DNA of 48,944 bases from positions 1 to 48,944 of the forward strand of contig JAGRGY010000050.1 of assembly GCA_020445255.1 (NCBI GenBank), in the 5' to 3' direction. The DNA is from Gammaproteobacteria bacterium. Its GTDB lineage: Bacteria > Pseudomonadota > Gammaproteobacteria > Chromatiales > Chromatiaceae. The first letter of the stretch is position 1; each line of letters begins with the position of its first letter. This document shows positions 1 to 7,408 of this stretch, piece after piece. The notes below the pieces were generated by a model. It was not told the DNA's origin. It did no database searches and worked only from the letters and a program-made list of their open reading frames with translations. The position numbers were made by a program, and so were the translations under genes.

Positions 1-396
1 GCCAAGAAGAATACCCAGGACCTGTCCGGTGGGCAGCAGCAGCGGGTGGCGCTGGCCCGGTCCCTGGTGATGGAACCCGAGATGCTGCTGCTCGACGAAC
101 CGTTCTCTGCGCTGGACGCGTTCACCCGCGCGAGTCTTCAGCTAGACGTGCGGCAGATTGCAAAGAAGCTGGGCATCAACATCGTGATGGTGACCCATGA
201 CATCGACGAAGCGGTCCTGATGGCTGACCGGGCACTGGTCATGGCCGGGTCGCCGGGAAAGATCGTGCACGACTTAAAGATTGATCTTGACGATCCGCGC
301 GACCGTGAAGATCCGGCGGTGCAGGAGTATCGAAAACAACTGATGCAAATCTTCGAGGAAGCATCGATGCCGACCAGGCAGAGTGTAATGGTTTAA
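1..396 (+). CDS. ABC transporter ATP-binding protein, nitrate/cyanate/sulfonate type (5' end outside window)
   Basis: Only the last 131 residues are present; the reading frame is open at base 1. The ABC signature LSGGQQQRVALAR is at visible residues 8-20. It is followed by the Walker B segment MLLLDEPFSALD and the H-loop in MVTHDIDEA, so the catalytic half is intact. The wording and the acidic C-terminal tail match the NrtD/SsuB/TauB family, which energises import of nitrate, cyanate, sulfonates or similar small anions. The binding protein and permease follow directly on the same strand, and cyanase lies 6 kb downstream, so a cyanate-like substrate is the favoured inference. Substrate cannot be read from an ATPase. 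The Walker A half is outside the window. Confidence 0.93.
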   Translation, partial: AKKNTQDLSGGQQQRVALARSLVMEPEMLLLDEPFSALDAFTRASLQLDVRQIAKKLGINIVMVTHDIDEAVLMADRALVMAGSPGKIVHDLKIDLDDPRDREDPAVQEYRKQLMQIFEEASMPTRQSVMV

Positions 397-461
397 AGGG
401 GTGTCTGAGTGTGCTGTTGGGGTTTGTACGAGCATTAGACTAAAGGCAATCCGGAGGAGTT

Positions 462-1767
462 ATGAGCAACGATATGAAAAAGATTTACGACAGGTACGGT
501 GACGGTGTAGACGATCCAAACCTGGTCGTGCAGACCGACCCGTTGTTCAGGGACGTGTTGGGCAGCGGCGTAACGCGCCGCAGTTTTCTGCAGCGCTCGA
601 TTGCCGCGGCGGCCGCGGCGGCCGTGCCTTATTCTTCGCTGGCGGCAGAGGATAAGAAGTGGGACCCGACCATTCGCCTGGGCTACATCCCAATTACCGA
701 TGCGGCGGCGCTGCTTACCGCCCACGAGATGGGCTTCTTCAAGAAGCAGGGTATCGATTCCGAGGCACCGACGCTGATCCGCGGCTGGTCGCCGCTGGTC
801 GCCGCTGGTGGAAGCGTTTTCGGCACACCGCTTCAACCTGACCCACTTGCTCGCACCCATCCCGGTGGCGATGCGCTACAACACCAATTTCCCGGTGAAG
901 GTGACGGCCTGGGACCACACCAACGGTTCCGCAATCTGTGTCGGCAAAGACACCGGGATCACAACCGCCGCCGACCTTGGCGGCAAGCAGTTCGCGGTGC
1001 CTTACTGGTACTCGAACCACAACATCATCTCGCAGAAGCTGATGCGCCAGGCCGGCATCAAGCCGGTGATCCGGCCACAGGATGCGAAGCTGGCGCCTGA
1101 CGAATGCAACCTGGTGGTGTTGGCGCCACCGTCGATGCCGCCGGCACTGGCAGCCAAGACCATCGACGGCTACTGCGTGGCGGAACCATTCGCCGCGATG
1201 GGTGAGCTCAAGGCAGGCGGCAAGATCCTGCGCTTTACCGGTGATGTCTGGAAGGGGCATCCGTGCTGCGTTGTCGCCATGCACGAGGAAGACGTCATGG
1301 ACCCGGATCGTGCCGAGTGGGCGCAGGGTGTGCACAACGCGATCATCGAAGCGCAGATCTACATCAGTGAGAACCGCGAGAAGATGGCCGAGATCCTGTC
1401 GCGTGACGGCAAGAAGTACTATCCGTTCCCGAAAGAGGTCGTGCAGCGCGCGATGATGTACTACGACGCGGCGTACTATAAAAATCCGCATGCCATCAAG
1501 CACACGGAATGGGGTCAGGACCGGATCAATTTCCAGGCCTGGCCGTATCCCTCGGCAACGGAGCTGAACGTAAGGTACCTGAAGGATTCGGTGCTGACCG
1601 GCGACACCAAGTTTCTTGACAACCTGGACCCAACGCATGTTGCCGAGGACCTGGTCAATTACCACTTCGTCAAGAACGCGCTCGAGTCCCACCCGAAGTG
1701 GCGCAATGACTCCAGCGTGCCGCACTCGGGCGACCCCTACACCCGCGAAGAGTTGTTCGTCCTGTAA
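462..1767 (+). pseudogene. NrtA/CmpA-type ABC substrate-binding protein, frame broken by a 10-bp tandem duplication
   Basis: The start ATG at 462 follows a strong GGAGGAG. Residues 39-40 are the twin arginines of a Tat-type signal (TRRSFLQ), followed by an Ala-rich core. IRLGYIPITDAAALLTAHE is typical of the NrtA/CmpA/SsuA fold. The frame fails near 800: bases 789-798 (tcgccgctgg) are repeated at 799-808, and the original frame runs to a stop at 1100. Removing one copy joins LIRGWSPLV directly to EAFSAHRFNLTHLL, and the second frame continues to 1767. That would give one 431-residue protein, normal for the family. The remainder (AVPYWYSNHNIISQKLM and the following segments) shows no decay. 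This could be a recent mutation, a reversible slip or an assembly error. Without the full protein the importer should not work, unless another binding protein substitutes. Confidence 0.88.
784..809 (+). repeat. 10-bp tandem duplication (2.6 copies of period 10)
   Basis: Bases 784-809 have an exact 10-base period; the repeated unit is tcgccgctgg at 789-798 and 799-808. Ten is not a multiple of three, so the extra copy shifts the frame of the binding-protein gene. Deleting one copy restores an uninterrupted reading frame across the whole gene. Confidence 0.95.
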
Positions 1768-1776
1768 GGGGGCAGC

Positions 1777-2580
1777 GTGGCTGAAACACCGAGTCAGTGG
1801 AAAGCGCGAAGCCGCCGCCTGACCAATTGGGTGGCGGGCCTCGCCATTTTGCTCGCCCTTTGGTGGATCGGGGGATACCTGCTTTACATCAACCCCGATA
1901 CCACCAATTTCGCGGATTTTGGTCCGGGGCCGACGTTCAGTGCGTTCCCGGAACTCTGGAGCGACGGCACCATCCCCGATGCGATCAAATCCAGTGGTTT
2001 GCGTCTCGGCATAGCGCTGAGTATCGCGATCGTGGTTGGCATACCGCTTGGGATCCTGCTCGGTCGGGTGAAGGTGTTCAGGGAGTTGAGCAACTCACCG
2101 TTCCAGCTGCTGAGAATGGTTAGCCCGCTGTCCTGGGAGCCGATTGCGGTCATCGTGTTCATCTCCTGGGACGGGGCGATCATTTTCCTGCTCGCGATCG
2201 CGTCGGTCTGGCCGGTGGCCTTTTCCACGGCGGCCGGCCTGGCCAAGGTCGACCCGGCATGGTTCAAGGTGGCGAAGAACCTGGGCGCCAATCGATGGCA
2301 CACGCTTACCCAGATCATTCTGCCGGCGATTTCGTTCGACATCCTGACCGGAATACGCGCTGCAGTGGGTGTTGCCTGGATCGTATTGGTACCGGCCGAA
2401 TTCCTCGGCGTGACCTCCGGTCTAGGGTATTCCATCGCCGATGCGCGGGAGACACTGTCCTACGATCACCTGACCGCCATGGTGCTGGTCATCGGGATCA
2501 TCGGCTACATCCTGGACAGTTCCTGTGCGCTGGCCATCAAGAAGTTCAGTTATCACCGTGGTCATGACAGCGAGTACTGA
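1777..2580 (+). CDS. ABC transporter permease, nitrate/cyanate/sulfonate type
   Basis: This 267-residue inner-membrane permease belongs to the binding-protein-dependent (BPD) family. It has several hydrophobic spans (about 17-37, 75-96, 122-150, 192-215 and the C-terminal region). The cytoplasmic EAA-type coupling loop is at residues 164-184 (KVAKNLGANRWHTLTQIILP), which docks on the ATPase. GTG at 1777 lies 9 bp after the binding-protein stop, with a GGGG-rich ribosome site. The order ATPase, binding protein, permease completes an NrtABD/SsuABC-like importer. The family shares one fold across nitrate, cyanate, bicarbonate, taurine and sulfonate systems, so the substrate is inferred from neighbours (cyanase, sulfur genes), not seen. 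No defect is visible in this gene. Confidence 0.92.
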   Translation: MAETPSQWKARSRRLTNWVAGLAILLALWWIGGYLLYINPDTTNFADFGPGPTFSAFPELWSDGTIPDAIKSSGLRLGIALSIAIVVGIPLGILLGRVKVFRELSNSPFQLLRMVSPLSWEPIAVIVFISWDGAIIFLLAIASVWPVAFSTAAGLAKVDPAWFKVAKNLGANRWHTLTQIILPAISFDILTGIRAAVGVAWIVLVPAEFLGVTSGLGYSIADARETLSYDHLTAMVLVIGIIGYILDSSCALAIKKFSYHRGHDSEY

Positions 2581-2631
2581 CGGGTTCTGCCGATCGAACC
2601 CATACCCTTTGAATTCGTTACCGAGAAAAAC

Positions 2632-2823
2632 ATGCAGACACAGTCAATAACCGAGACCCGAGGACGCTTCCTGCGCGCGCTGACGTTCTCGAACCCTGTA
2701 CAGCTGCTGGGTGTGATGGCACTGGGCTTCGTCATCGTCTTTGGCACGGGCTTTCTGAATACCGACGCGGTGCACAACGCCGCTCACGACACCCGACATG
2801 CTCAGGGCTTTCCATGTCACTAG
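2632..2823 (+). CDS. cbtB: CbtB-family predicted cobalt-transport small subunit (copy 1)
   Basis: This 63-residue protein has one membrane span (about residues 22-40). Its His-rich C-terminus, HNAAHDTRHAQGFPCH, is the hallmark of CbtB, the small partner of CbtA in predicted cobalt uptake. Residues H-x3-H-x3-H and the final Cys-His could bind the metal. It lies 51 bp after the permease stop; that gap holds a 6-bp inverted repeat (2582-2587 with 2596-2601) but is too short for a cobalamin riboswitch. cbtA follows closely. The cobalt role comes from genomic association of the family; direct biochemical proof is limited. Finding it inside a cyanate/sulfur cluster, not a B12 locus, is unusual. Confidence 0.88.
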   Translation: MQTQSITETRGRFLRALTFSNPVQLLGVMALGFVIVFGTGFLNTDAVHNAAHDTRHAQGFPCH

Positions 2824-2857
2824 TGGTCTGAAGCGTTTTTCTACAGGATGGGTTGCC

Positions 2858-3652
2858 ATGCTGTTTCGAAACATTGTTTTCTACGCACTGTTGGCGGGCG
2901 TGGTTGCCGGGATCGCGGTTTCGGTCGCGCAGTCGTTCCAGGTCGTGCCGATTATCAAGGCGGCCGAGGCGTACGAACGGGCCGCGGCCGATGAGACGCA
3001 AGTGCTCATTCCCTCGGTACAGGCCGCGCAGCACCATGCAGCCGGCGGAGAGGAGGCATGGGCACCCAAGGACGGCATCGAGCGCACCGCGTTTACCGCG
3101 TTGTCCAATTCGCTGACGGCGATCGGTTTCGCGTTGTTGCTGATCGGCGCGATGATGGCGTCGCTGGCCCTCGGAAGCGGTGAGGCCGCCATGAGGCGAT
3201 GGTGGTACGGACTGGCGTGGGGATTGGGAGGTTACGTCGTGTTCTGGTTGGCTCCGGCAATCGGGCAGCCGCCGGAAATCCCGCTGCAGGCAGCGGGAGC
3301 GCTGGGGGCGCGTCAGTCGTGGTGGGTCCTGGCAGTGGTCTGTACCGCGGCCGGCCTGGCCGGGCTGCTCTTCGGCCGTTCACCCTGGCGCTGGGCAGCA
3401 CCGGTTCTGCTGATCGTGCCGCACCTGGTCGGTGCACCGCATCCCGAGGGGGTCATGTTTCCCGACCAGACGCCACAGGCGGCGGCCGCGTTGGAACTGT
3501 TGGCGCGACAGTTTATCGGCGCGACGGCCATCGCCAATGCTGTGCTGTGGCTCGCGCTTGGCTTGGTGTCCGCCTGGTCGGTCCGCCGCATCCATGGCGC
3601 CATCGGCAGTGGCCTCACGGGGCAGCGCGACCCGGAACCCTTTTCCACCTGA
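2858..3652 (+). CDS. cbtA: CbtA-family predicted cobalt transporter
   Basis: This 264-residue protein has about six hydrophobic segments. It begins MLFRNIVFYALLAGVVAG, the usual CbtA opening. ATG 2858 is chosen over upstream in-frame codons because those overlap the cbtB stop and ATG 2858 has a purine-rich site (acaggatgg). The central PHLVGAPHPEG region carries conserved histidines that suit a transition-metal permease. It sits between two cbtB copies with gaps of 34 and 32 bp, so all three are probably one transcript. CbtA/CbtB are known as predicted cobalt permeases from their association with B12 genes. Here the cobalt could serve a cobalt-type nitrile hydratase or thiocyanate hydrolase upstream of the window; that is inference. 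Confidence 0.87.
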   Translation: MLFRNIVFYALLAGVVAGIAVSVAQSFQVVPIIKAAEAYERAAADETQVLIPSVQAAQHHAAGGEEAWAPKDGIERTAFTALSNSLTAIGFALLLIGAMMASLALGSGEAAMRRWWYGLAWGLGGYVVFWLAPAIGQPPEIPLQAAGALGARQSWWVLAVVCTAAGLAGLLFGRSPWRWAAPVLLIVPHLVGAPHPEGVMFPDQTPQAAAALELLARQFIGATAIANAVLWLALGLVSAWSVRRIHGAIGSGLTGQRDPEPFST

Positions 3653-3684
3653 TGAACTTCTGAACTGACCCTGGAGGAATGAAC

Positions 3685-3876
3685 ATGAACCAAGACGCCG
3701 GCACGATTCGCCAGGAATCAACCACTCGCTCCCTGAGCATACCGAGGATACTGCAGCTCTTCGGTGCAATGCTGCTCGGTGGGACGATCGTTTACGCCGC
3801 GGGTTTCGTCAATGCCGACGCGGTGCACAACGCCGCGCACGATACGCGACACGCCGAAGGCTTTCCCTGTCACTAG
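3685..3876 (+). CDS. cbtB: CbtB-family small subunit (copy 2)
   Basis: This second CbtB has 63 residues when started at ATG 3685. That start is 7 nt from GGAGG (3673-3677), whereas the ATG at 3679 abuts the site; the choice also equals the length of copy 1. The C-terminus DAVHNAAHDTRHAEGFPCH matches copy 1 almost residue for residue, while the N-termini differ. The DNA of the shared part differs mainly at third codon positions, so this is an old duplication held by selection on the protein. Two different N-termini may let CbtA form alternative or mixed complexes. That is inference; no data on such pairs are known to me. Confidence 0.85.
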   Translation: MNQDAGTIRQESTTRSLSIPRILQLFGAMLLGGTIVYAAGFVNADAVHNAAHDTRHAEGFPCH

Positions 3877-3929
3877 TATCCACGTGTGACGAGCGATAGT
3901 GTTTTGGATGCATCTCCGGGAGAGGATTG

Positions 3930-4319
3930 ATGTCCAACGCGACAAACATCATTTGCTTGAGTGGTTCCCGCGAAAAGCTGCAGATGGCCGCAATGGTGGC
4001 GTCGGTCAGCGTAGCCTGCGGCGATCAGGTCACGGTGTTCTTCTCGATGAATGCGCTTGAATATTTCGTCAAAGGCCGCGACCACGCTGCACCGATCGAA
4101 GGTGAATTCGGAAAACTGCTCGACAAGAAGGGCGTACCAGCGTTCAAGACGCTATTTCAGCAGGCGGTCGATCTCGGAGACGCGAAGTTGCTGCCTTGTT
4201 CAATGGCGATGGACCTGCTCGAGATCACCGCGGAGGATCTTGACGACGAGTTGGGTCCGGCAACGGGCCTGACCAAGTTTTTGAACGACGCCGAAGGCGG
4301 CAGGATAGTTTCTTTCTAG
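3930..4319 (+). CDS. DsrE/DsrF-like sulfur-carrier family protein
   Basis: This 129-residue cytoplasmic protein belongs to the DsrE/F-like (peroxiredoxin-type, DsrE2-like) family. Members pass persulfide sulfur between carriers. Cysteines are at 9, 30 and 90; Cys90 in PCSMAMDL is at the position expected for the conserved family cysteine. ATG 3930 is preceded by GGGAGAGG. tusA starts 32 bp downstream and an SQR-like gene follows, so the three probably form a relay from a sulfide or sulfane source to a downstream acceptor. Real DsrE works with DsrFH; no DsrF, DsrH or DsrC is present here. The exact partner is therefore unknown. Confidence 0.85.
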   Translation: MSNATNIICLSGSREKLQMAAMVASVSVACGDQVTVFFSMNALEYFVKGRDHAAPIEGEFGKLLDKKGVPAFKTLFQQAVDLGDAKLLPCSMAMDLLEITAEDLDDELGPATGLTKFLNDAEGGRIVSF

Positions 4320-4351
4320 TGCGGCATGTGTGCTGCCGGGAGTGCGGGCTG

Positions 4352-4582
4352 ATGAGTGAAGAAAAGGTGGTGGACGCGCGAAATACCTACTGTCCAGGGC
4401 CCCTCATGGAGCTCATTACCTACATGAAACAGGCGCAGGTGGGCGACACGATCGAGCTGTTGTCGACAGACAATGGTACGGCTGTCGACGTACCGGAGTG
4501 GGTCAACAAGATTGGGCACGAAATGGTCAGTAGCGAGAAGATTGACGAGGTCTGGCACATCAAGGTTCGCAAGGCCAGGTAG
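4352..4582 (+). CDS. tusA: TusA-family sulfur carrier protein
   Basis: This 76-residue sulfur-carrier protein has the CPGP motif, with the active cysteine at residue 14. The rest follows the TusA alpha-beta fold (MELITYMKQAQVGDTIELL). ATG 4352 is chosen because it gives the family length; an upstream in-frame start overlapping the dsrE-like stop would add 11 unlike residues. TusA accepts persulfide sulfur from a rhodanese, desulfurase or DsrE-type donor and hands it on. In sulfur oxidisers dsrE-tusA pairs feed the oxidative pathways, and the SQR-like flavoprotein downstream supports that reading. It is unlikely to be a tRNA-thiolation gene in this context. Confidence 0.9.
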   Translation: MSEEKVVDARNTYCPGPLMELITYMKQAQVGDTIELLSTDNGTAVDVPEWVNKIGHEMVSSEKIDEVWHIKVRKAR

Positions 4583-4645
4583 GGCAAAGCATCAACCCAG
4601 CCTTCCCGATCGACCGGGGTCCGGAAGTCAGAACAGGAGTACGAG

Positions 4646-5779
4646 ATGAAGATACTTATCGTCGGCGGGGGTACTGGCGGTACCATCATCGCCAACAATC
4701 TCGCACGGCGCCTTGTGAACGAGATCCGCGCTCACAAAGCCAGTATCACCCTGCTGTCGGCCTCCAAGCGGCACATGTACCAGCCTGGCCTGCTCTACGT
4801 CGCGTTCGGGCAGATGATGCCGGACGAGTTGTACCGCGATGAAGCCTCGCTGCTGGAAAGCAACATCACCTTCGAGGTTGATCCGGTCTCTAAGTTCGAA
4901 CTCGACAAGAACCAGGTCGTCACCCAGGCCGGGAAGACGCATAAGTACGACATCCTGGTCATCGCAACCGGGTCGCGGATCATGCCGAAGAAGATCCCCG
5001 GTCTCGAAGAAGGTGCGGAGACGTTCTACACCGAGGCCGGCGCGATCAAGATGTTCAAGGCCCTGCGCGAGTTCAAGGGTGGCAACGTTGGCATCGTGGT
5101 CGGAGTACCTCACAAATGCCCCATCGCCCCTGTCGAGGTCACGTTCTCGCTGCACGATTACTTCAAGGATCGCGGCATACGGGACAAGGTGAACATCAAG
5201 TACCACTACCCGATAAACCGGATGCACAGCATCGAAAACGTGGCCAAATGGGCCAAGCCCGAGTTTGATCGAATGGGCGTCGAGATCGAGACCCTCTTCA
5301 ATCTCGAGGAGGTCGATGCACAGAACAAGGTCATGAAGAGCATGGAAGGCTCGGAGTACAAGTACGACCTGCTTATTTCCATTCCAGAGCACCACGGCAT
5401 GGAGGTCGTCGAAGACAATGCGCTGGGCCGGGATGGCTGGATTCCGACGGATCGCAACACGTTGCGGATGGAGGGCTACGACAACGTGTACGTGGTCGGA
5501 GATACCACGAACCTGCCGGTCAGCAAGACCGGATCAGCGGCGCATTTCCAAGCCGAGGTGATTGCGGAGAATATTGCCTCGATCATCAAGATTGGCACAC
5601 CGGTGATCGATTACGACGGCAAAGTGTATTGCTTTATCGAGGCGGGACATGATCGCGCAACGTACGCGATGTTCAACTACGACAACCCGCCGGATTTGAA
5701 AGCGGCCAACAAGTCCATGCACTGGTTCAAGATGTCTTACAACAAGATGTACTGGACCAGTGTTCGCGGTTTACTTTAA
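4646..5779 (+). CDS. sulfide:quinone oxidoreductase-like FAD flavoprotein
   Basis: This 377-residue two-dinucleotide-binding flavoprotein has an N-terminal FAD motif GGGTGG at 7-12, ATGSR at 108-112 and the second FAD motif VGDTTNLP at 284-291. VPHKCPIAPVE around Cys158 is typical of sulfide:quinone oxidoreductases and flavocytochrome c sulfide dehydrogenases. Cys329 in VYCFIEAG matches the C-terminal redox cysteine. These are the only two cysteines; the third one (near residue 128 in three-cysteine SQRs) is absent, so it is not a classical three-Cys enzyme. No signal peptide is visible. It probably oxidises a sulfide or persulfide on the cytoplasmic face and passes electrons to quinone. TusA and DsrE-like carriers precede it and a DUF1641 protein follows 12 bp later. 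Confidence 0.85.
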   Translation: MKILIVGGGTGGTIIANNLARRLVNEIRAHKASITLLSASKRHMYQPGLLYVAFGQMMPDELYRDEASLLESNITFEVDPVSKFELDKNQVVTQAGKTHKYDILVIATGSRIMPKKIPGLEEGAETFYTEAGAIKMFKALREFKGGNVGIVVGVPHKCPIAPVEVTFSLHDYFKDRGIRDKVNIKYHYPINRMHSIENVAKWAKPEFDRMGVEIETLFNLEEVDAQNKVMKSMEGSEYKYDLLISIPEHHGMEVVEDNALGRDGWIPTDRNTLRMEGYDNVYVVGDTTNLPVSKTGSAAHFQAEVIAENIASIIKIGTPVIDYDGKVYCFIEAGHDRATYAMFNYDNPPDLKAANKSMHWFKMSYNKMYWTSVRGLL

Positions 5780-5791
5780 AGAAGCATAGCC

Positions 5792-6229
5792 ATGTCAACA
5801 CAGACAGATACGCCGGACCAATCCGAAAGTTTTACGGCTAAGGATCTTCAGCGACTCGTCGAACTGGCGTCGATCGTCGCGGCTGCTCAAGATGCGCTCA
5901 CAGACGATATGGTCGTGCGCATGGCCAGTGCATTCAGCGAGGGCATGGTCTTGCTCGATCGGTTGACACGCAATGAAGGCCTGATGCGTCTGCTGCGAAT
6001 CCTCGACCATCCCGATGTTCAGTGCCATCTCATCAGCCTGGCCGACTCGGTTCACGATATTACGCGCGACATTGCGACCGCGCCGCCGTCCAAAGGTGGG
6101 CTTGGCGGAATGCTCAAACTGGCGATGGAGCCGGGTACCCATGAAGGTCTGCGCGCGATGTCAATCATCGGCAAGCACTGGGGTGACGGTTTGCGCGAGC
6201 TGCATCGCACCGGCGGGAAAAAGGACTAG
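5792..6229 (+). CDS. DUF1641-family protein
   Basis: This 145-residue soluble, mostly helical protein of unknown function fits DUF1641: the region GGLGGMLKLAMEPGTHEGLR and the mid-part NEGLMRLLRILDHPDVQ have the family wording. Such proteins are commonly encoded beside SQR-like flavoproteins or formate dehydrogenases and are thought to be accessory subunits. Here the gene starts 12 bp after the flavoprotein stop, so the two are surely co-transcribed. A role in holding or membrane-docking the flavoprotein is plausible but unproven. No cysteine pairs or cofactor motifs are present. Confidence 0.75.
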   Translation: MSTQTDTPDQSESFTAKDLQRLVELASIVAAAQDALTDDMVVRMASAFSEGMVLLDRLTRNEGLMRLLRILDHPDVQCHLISLADSVHDITRDIATAPPSKGGLGGMLKLAMEPGTHEGLRAMSIIGKHWGDGLRELHRTGGKKD

Positions 6230-6681
6230 AACCCGTCTCGAAATGGCGCAGACCGCAGGCACGGTGTGGAAACCAACCAGAAAGGTTCATTTGCTCCATG
6301 TAGATGGTGCGTTTTCGGCCGGTTCCGCCTTGTCCCGACGGCATTTGCCAGTTTTGCGACAGGCGTTTGGGCCTGTTCACACTGCGCGAGGTGCAGCGTT
6401 GCTGTCCCATAACGCGGCAGGCAAGGCGCGAGGAGAGAAGCCTGAATGAACGACGGGCAATGCCGCGTGACGCAATTTGCGGCGCAACCCTGAGGGATGG
6501 GGTCGATTTCCCACCCACCGGCATTGCTGCTCGTACATGTGCATGAAATGCACCCCGCATTCGCGGCGCCTCGCGTAGCGTGAACAGGCCCTAGGGATCC
6601 TTATCGTTTTCGTGGTGTTTTTTCGCCTCCGAACGACTCGCGGGTGATGTTTGTCCTTACACGATCAGAGAGAGACTGGGT
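6230..6681. other. 452-bp intergenic region with an inverted-repeat element
   Basis: No convincing gene is present. The right half is an inverted-repeat element (6369-6591, listed separately). The left 139 bp show no promoter or terminator I can defend. The 90 bp just before cynS contain an AGAGAGA ribosome site. Because the element separates cynS from the SQR/DUF1641 genes, cynS may be transcribed on its own. Confidence 0.6.
6369..6591. mobile_element. MITE-like non-coding element with ~30-bp terminal inverted repeats
   Basis: Bases 6369-6391 (GGGCCTGTTCACACTGCG...) are the reverse complement of 6569-6591 with two mismatches. Extending inward to 30 bases leaves about 26 matches. The enclosed 223 bp hold no plausible gene. 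Short length, paired ends and lack of a transposase are what a miniature inverted-repeat transposable element looks like. A clear target-site duplication is not visible: the left flank is gttt and the right flank tagg. It could instead be a long-range RNA stem or a relic of a larger insertion sequence. I do not assign it to a named family. Confidence 0.6.
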
Positions 6682-7122
6682 ATGAACAAAGGTGAAATGC
6701 GTACGGCGATATTGGCGGCAAAGAAGGAAAAGGGCATGACCTGGGAGCAGATGGCCGCTGCTGCGGGCTTGTCCGTCGAATACGTGGTTTCGGCCTGCCT
6801 GGGCATGAACCACCTTGAGCCGGAAAATGCCGGACCTCTTTGCGCCGTATTGGGACTCGACAACGAGGTCGCAGCGACACTGGGCGAGTTCCCGAACAAG
6901 AAATGGGACCAGATCGTTCCGACCGATCCGGTGATATACCGACTGTACGAAATCGTCGGCGTCTACGGCGAGACGATCAAGGAAGTCATCCACGAGAAAT
7001 TCGGCGACGGCATCATGTCGGCGATTGACTACAAGATGACGATTGAAAAGGAAGAGAACCCTGCCGGGGATCGCGTTGTGCTGACGTTGAACGGGAAATT
7101 CCTGCCGTACAAGTCCTGGTAG
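6682..7122 (+). CDS. cynS: cyanate hydratase (cyanase)
   Basis: This 146-residue cyanase converts cyanate plus bicarbonate to CO2 and ammonia through carbamate. The N-terminal helical part (residues 1-70) resembles a POU-like helix-turn-helix, as in all CynS. The C-terminal catalytic part has the active-site residues Arg87 and Glu90 in YRLYE and Ser113 in IMSAI, matching Arg96, Glu99 and Ser122 of E. coli CynS. The segment HEKFGDGIMSAIDYK is essentially family consensus, and the end LNGKFLPYKSW is complete. It acts in the cytoplasm as a decamer. An upstream cyanate-type importer and sulfur genes suggest that cyanate is either imported or made inside from thiocyanate. A carbonic anhydrase (cynT) is not present. 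Confidence 0.97.
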   Translation: MNKGEMRTAILAAKKEKGMTWEQMAAAAGLSVEYVVSACLGMNHLEPENAGPLCAVLGLDNEVAATLGEFPNKKWDQIVPTDPVIYRLYEIVGVYGETIKEVIHEKFGDGIMSAIDYKMTIEKEENPAGDRVVLTLNGKFLPYKSW

Positions 7123-7149
7123 CCCGCGTACAGCCGCATAAACGGATGA

Positions 7150-7170
7150 CCGCGCGCGCACCGCGCGCGG
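7150..7170 (+). terminator. GC-rich hairpin after cynS
   Basis: This is a perfect 8-bp stem (ccgcgcgc with gcgcgcgg) and a 5-nt loop, 28 bp after the cynS stop. No T-run follows, so it is at best a weak intrinsic terminator or an mRNA 3'-end stabiliser. Confidence 0.4.
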
Positions 7171-7171
7171 C

Positions 7172-7408
7172 TCAACCGGGCGGTGCGACGTGTCCCGGCA
7201 GACGGTCGATTCGGGCGGTTCAGTGTCGGACTGCCGGGTGGGCGTCCAGCGACTGGTCACCCTGATCGCACATCGCGATAACGCGAAAACAGGCCATGTC
7301 CGCGATGCTCGGTTGCCCGCTTGTGAGCAGCCATGTCGAGCGATCCAGTCTTGCGTCCTGCACGGCAAATCCCTCGTTGGCGATGGCTCGGCGGGCGTCG
7401 GGTGGGTT
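7172..7408 (-). pseudogene. glutathione S-transferase C-terminal remnant
   Basis: Reading the minus strand from about 7408 gives DARRAIANEGFAVQ, then TWLLTSGQPSIADMACF, then DQGDQSLDAHPAVRH, a stop, and ARIDRLPGHVAPPG before the final stop at 7172-7174. This follows the C-terminal helical domain of bacterial glutathione S-transferases (WLAG..PSIADIA, then SLDPYPAVRAW, then LPGF). The internal TGA (7220-7222) falls where the family has a Trp codon, so a TGG-to-TGA change is likely. No N-terminal thioredoxin-like domain is visible at higher coordinates and another stop lies just upstream. It appears to be a truncated, decaying gene. Recognition is by eye only. Confidence 0.6.

Noticed and set aside
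462..1100. Reading the binding-protein locus as two independent genes or as programmed frameshifting
   Set aside because: The two frames are halves of one protein and are joined exactly by removing a 10-bp repeat unit; no slippery heptamer or stimulatory stem typical of programmed frameshifts was seen.
2581..2631. Cobalamin riboswitch upstream of cbtB
   Set aside because: The gap is only 51 bp, too short for a B12 riboswitch, and lacks the B12-box pattern; only a small 6-bp inverted repeat is there.
6304..6546. Short open frame inside the inverted-repeat element
   Set aside because: It runs through the terminal repeat, has no ribosome site and no protein-like composition.
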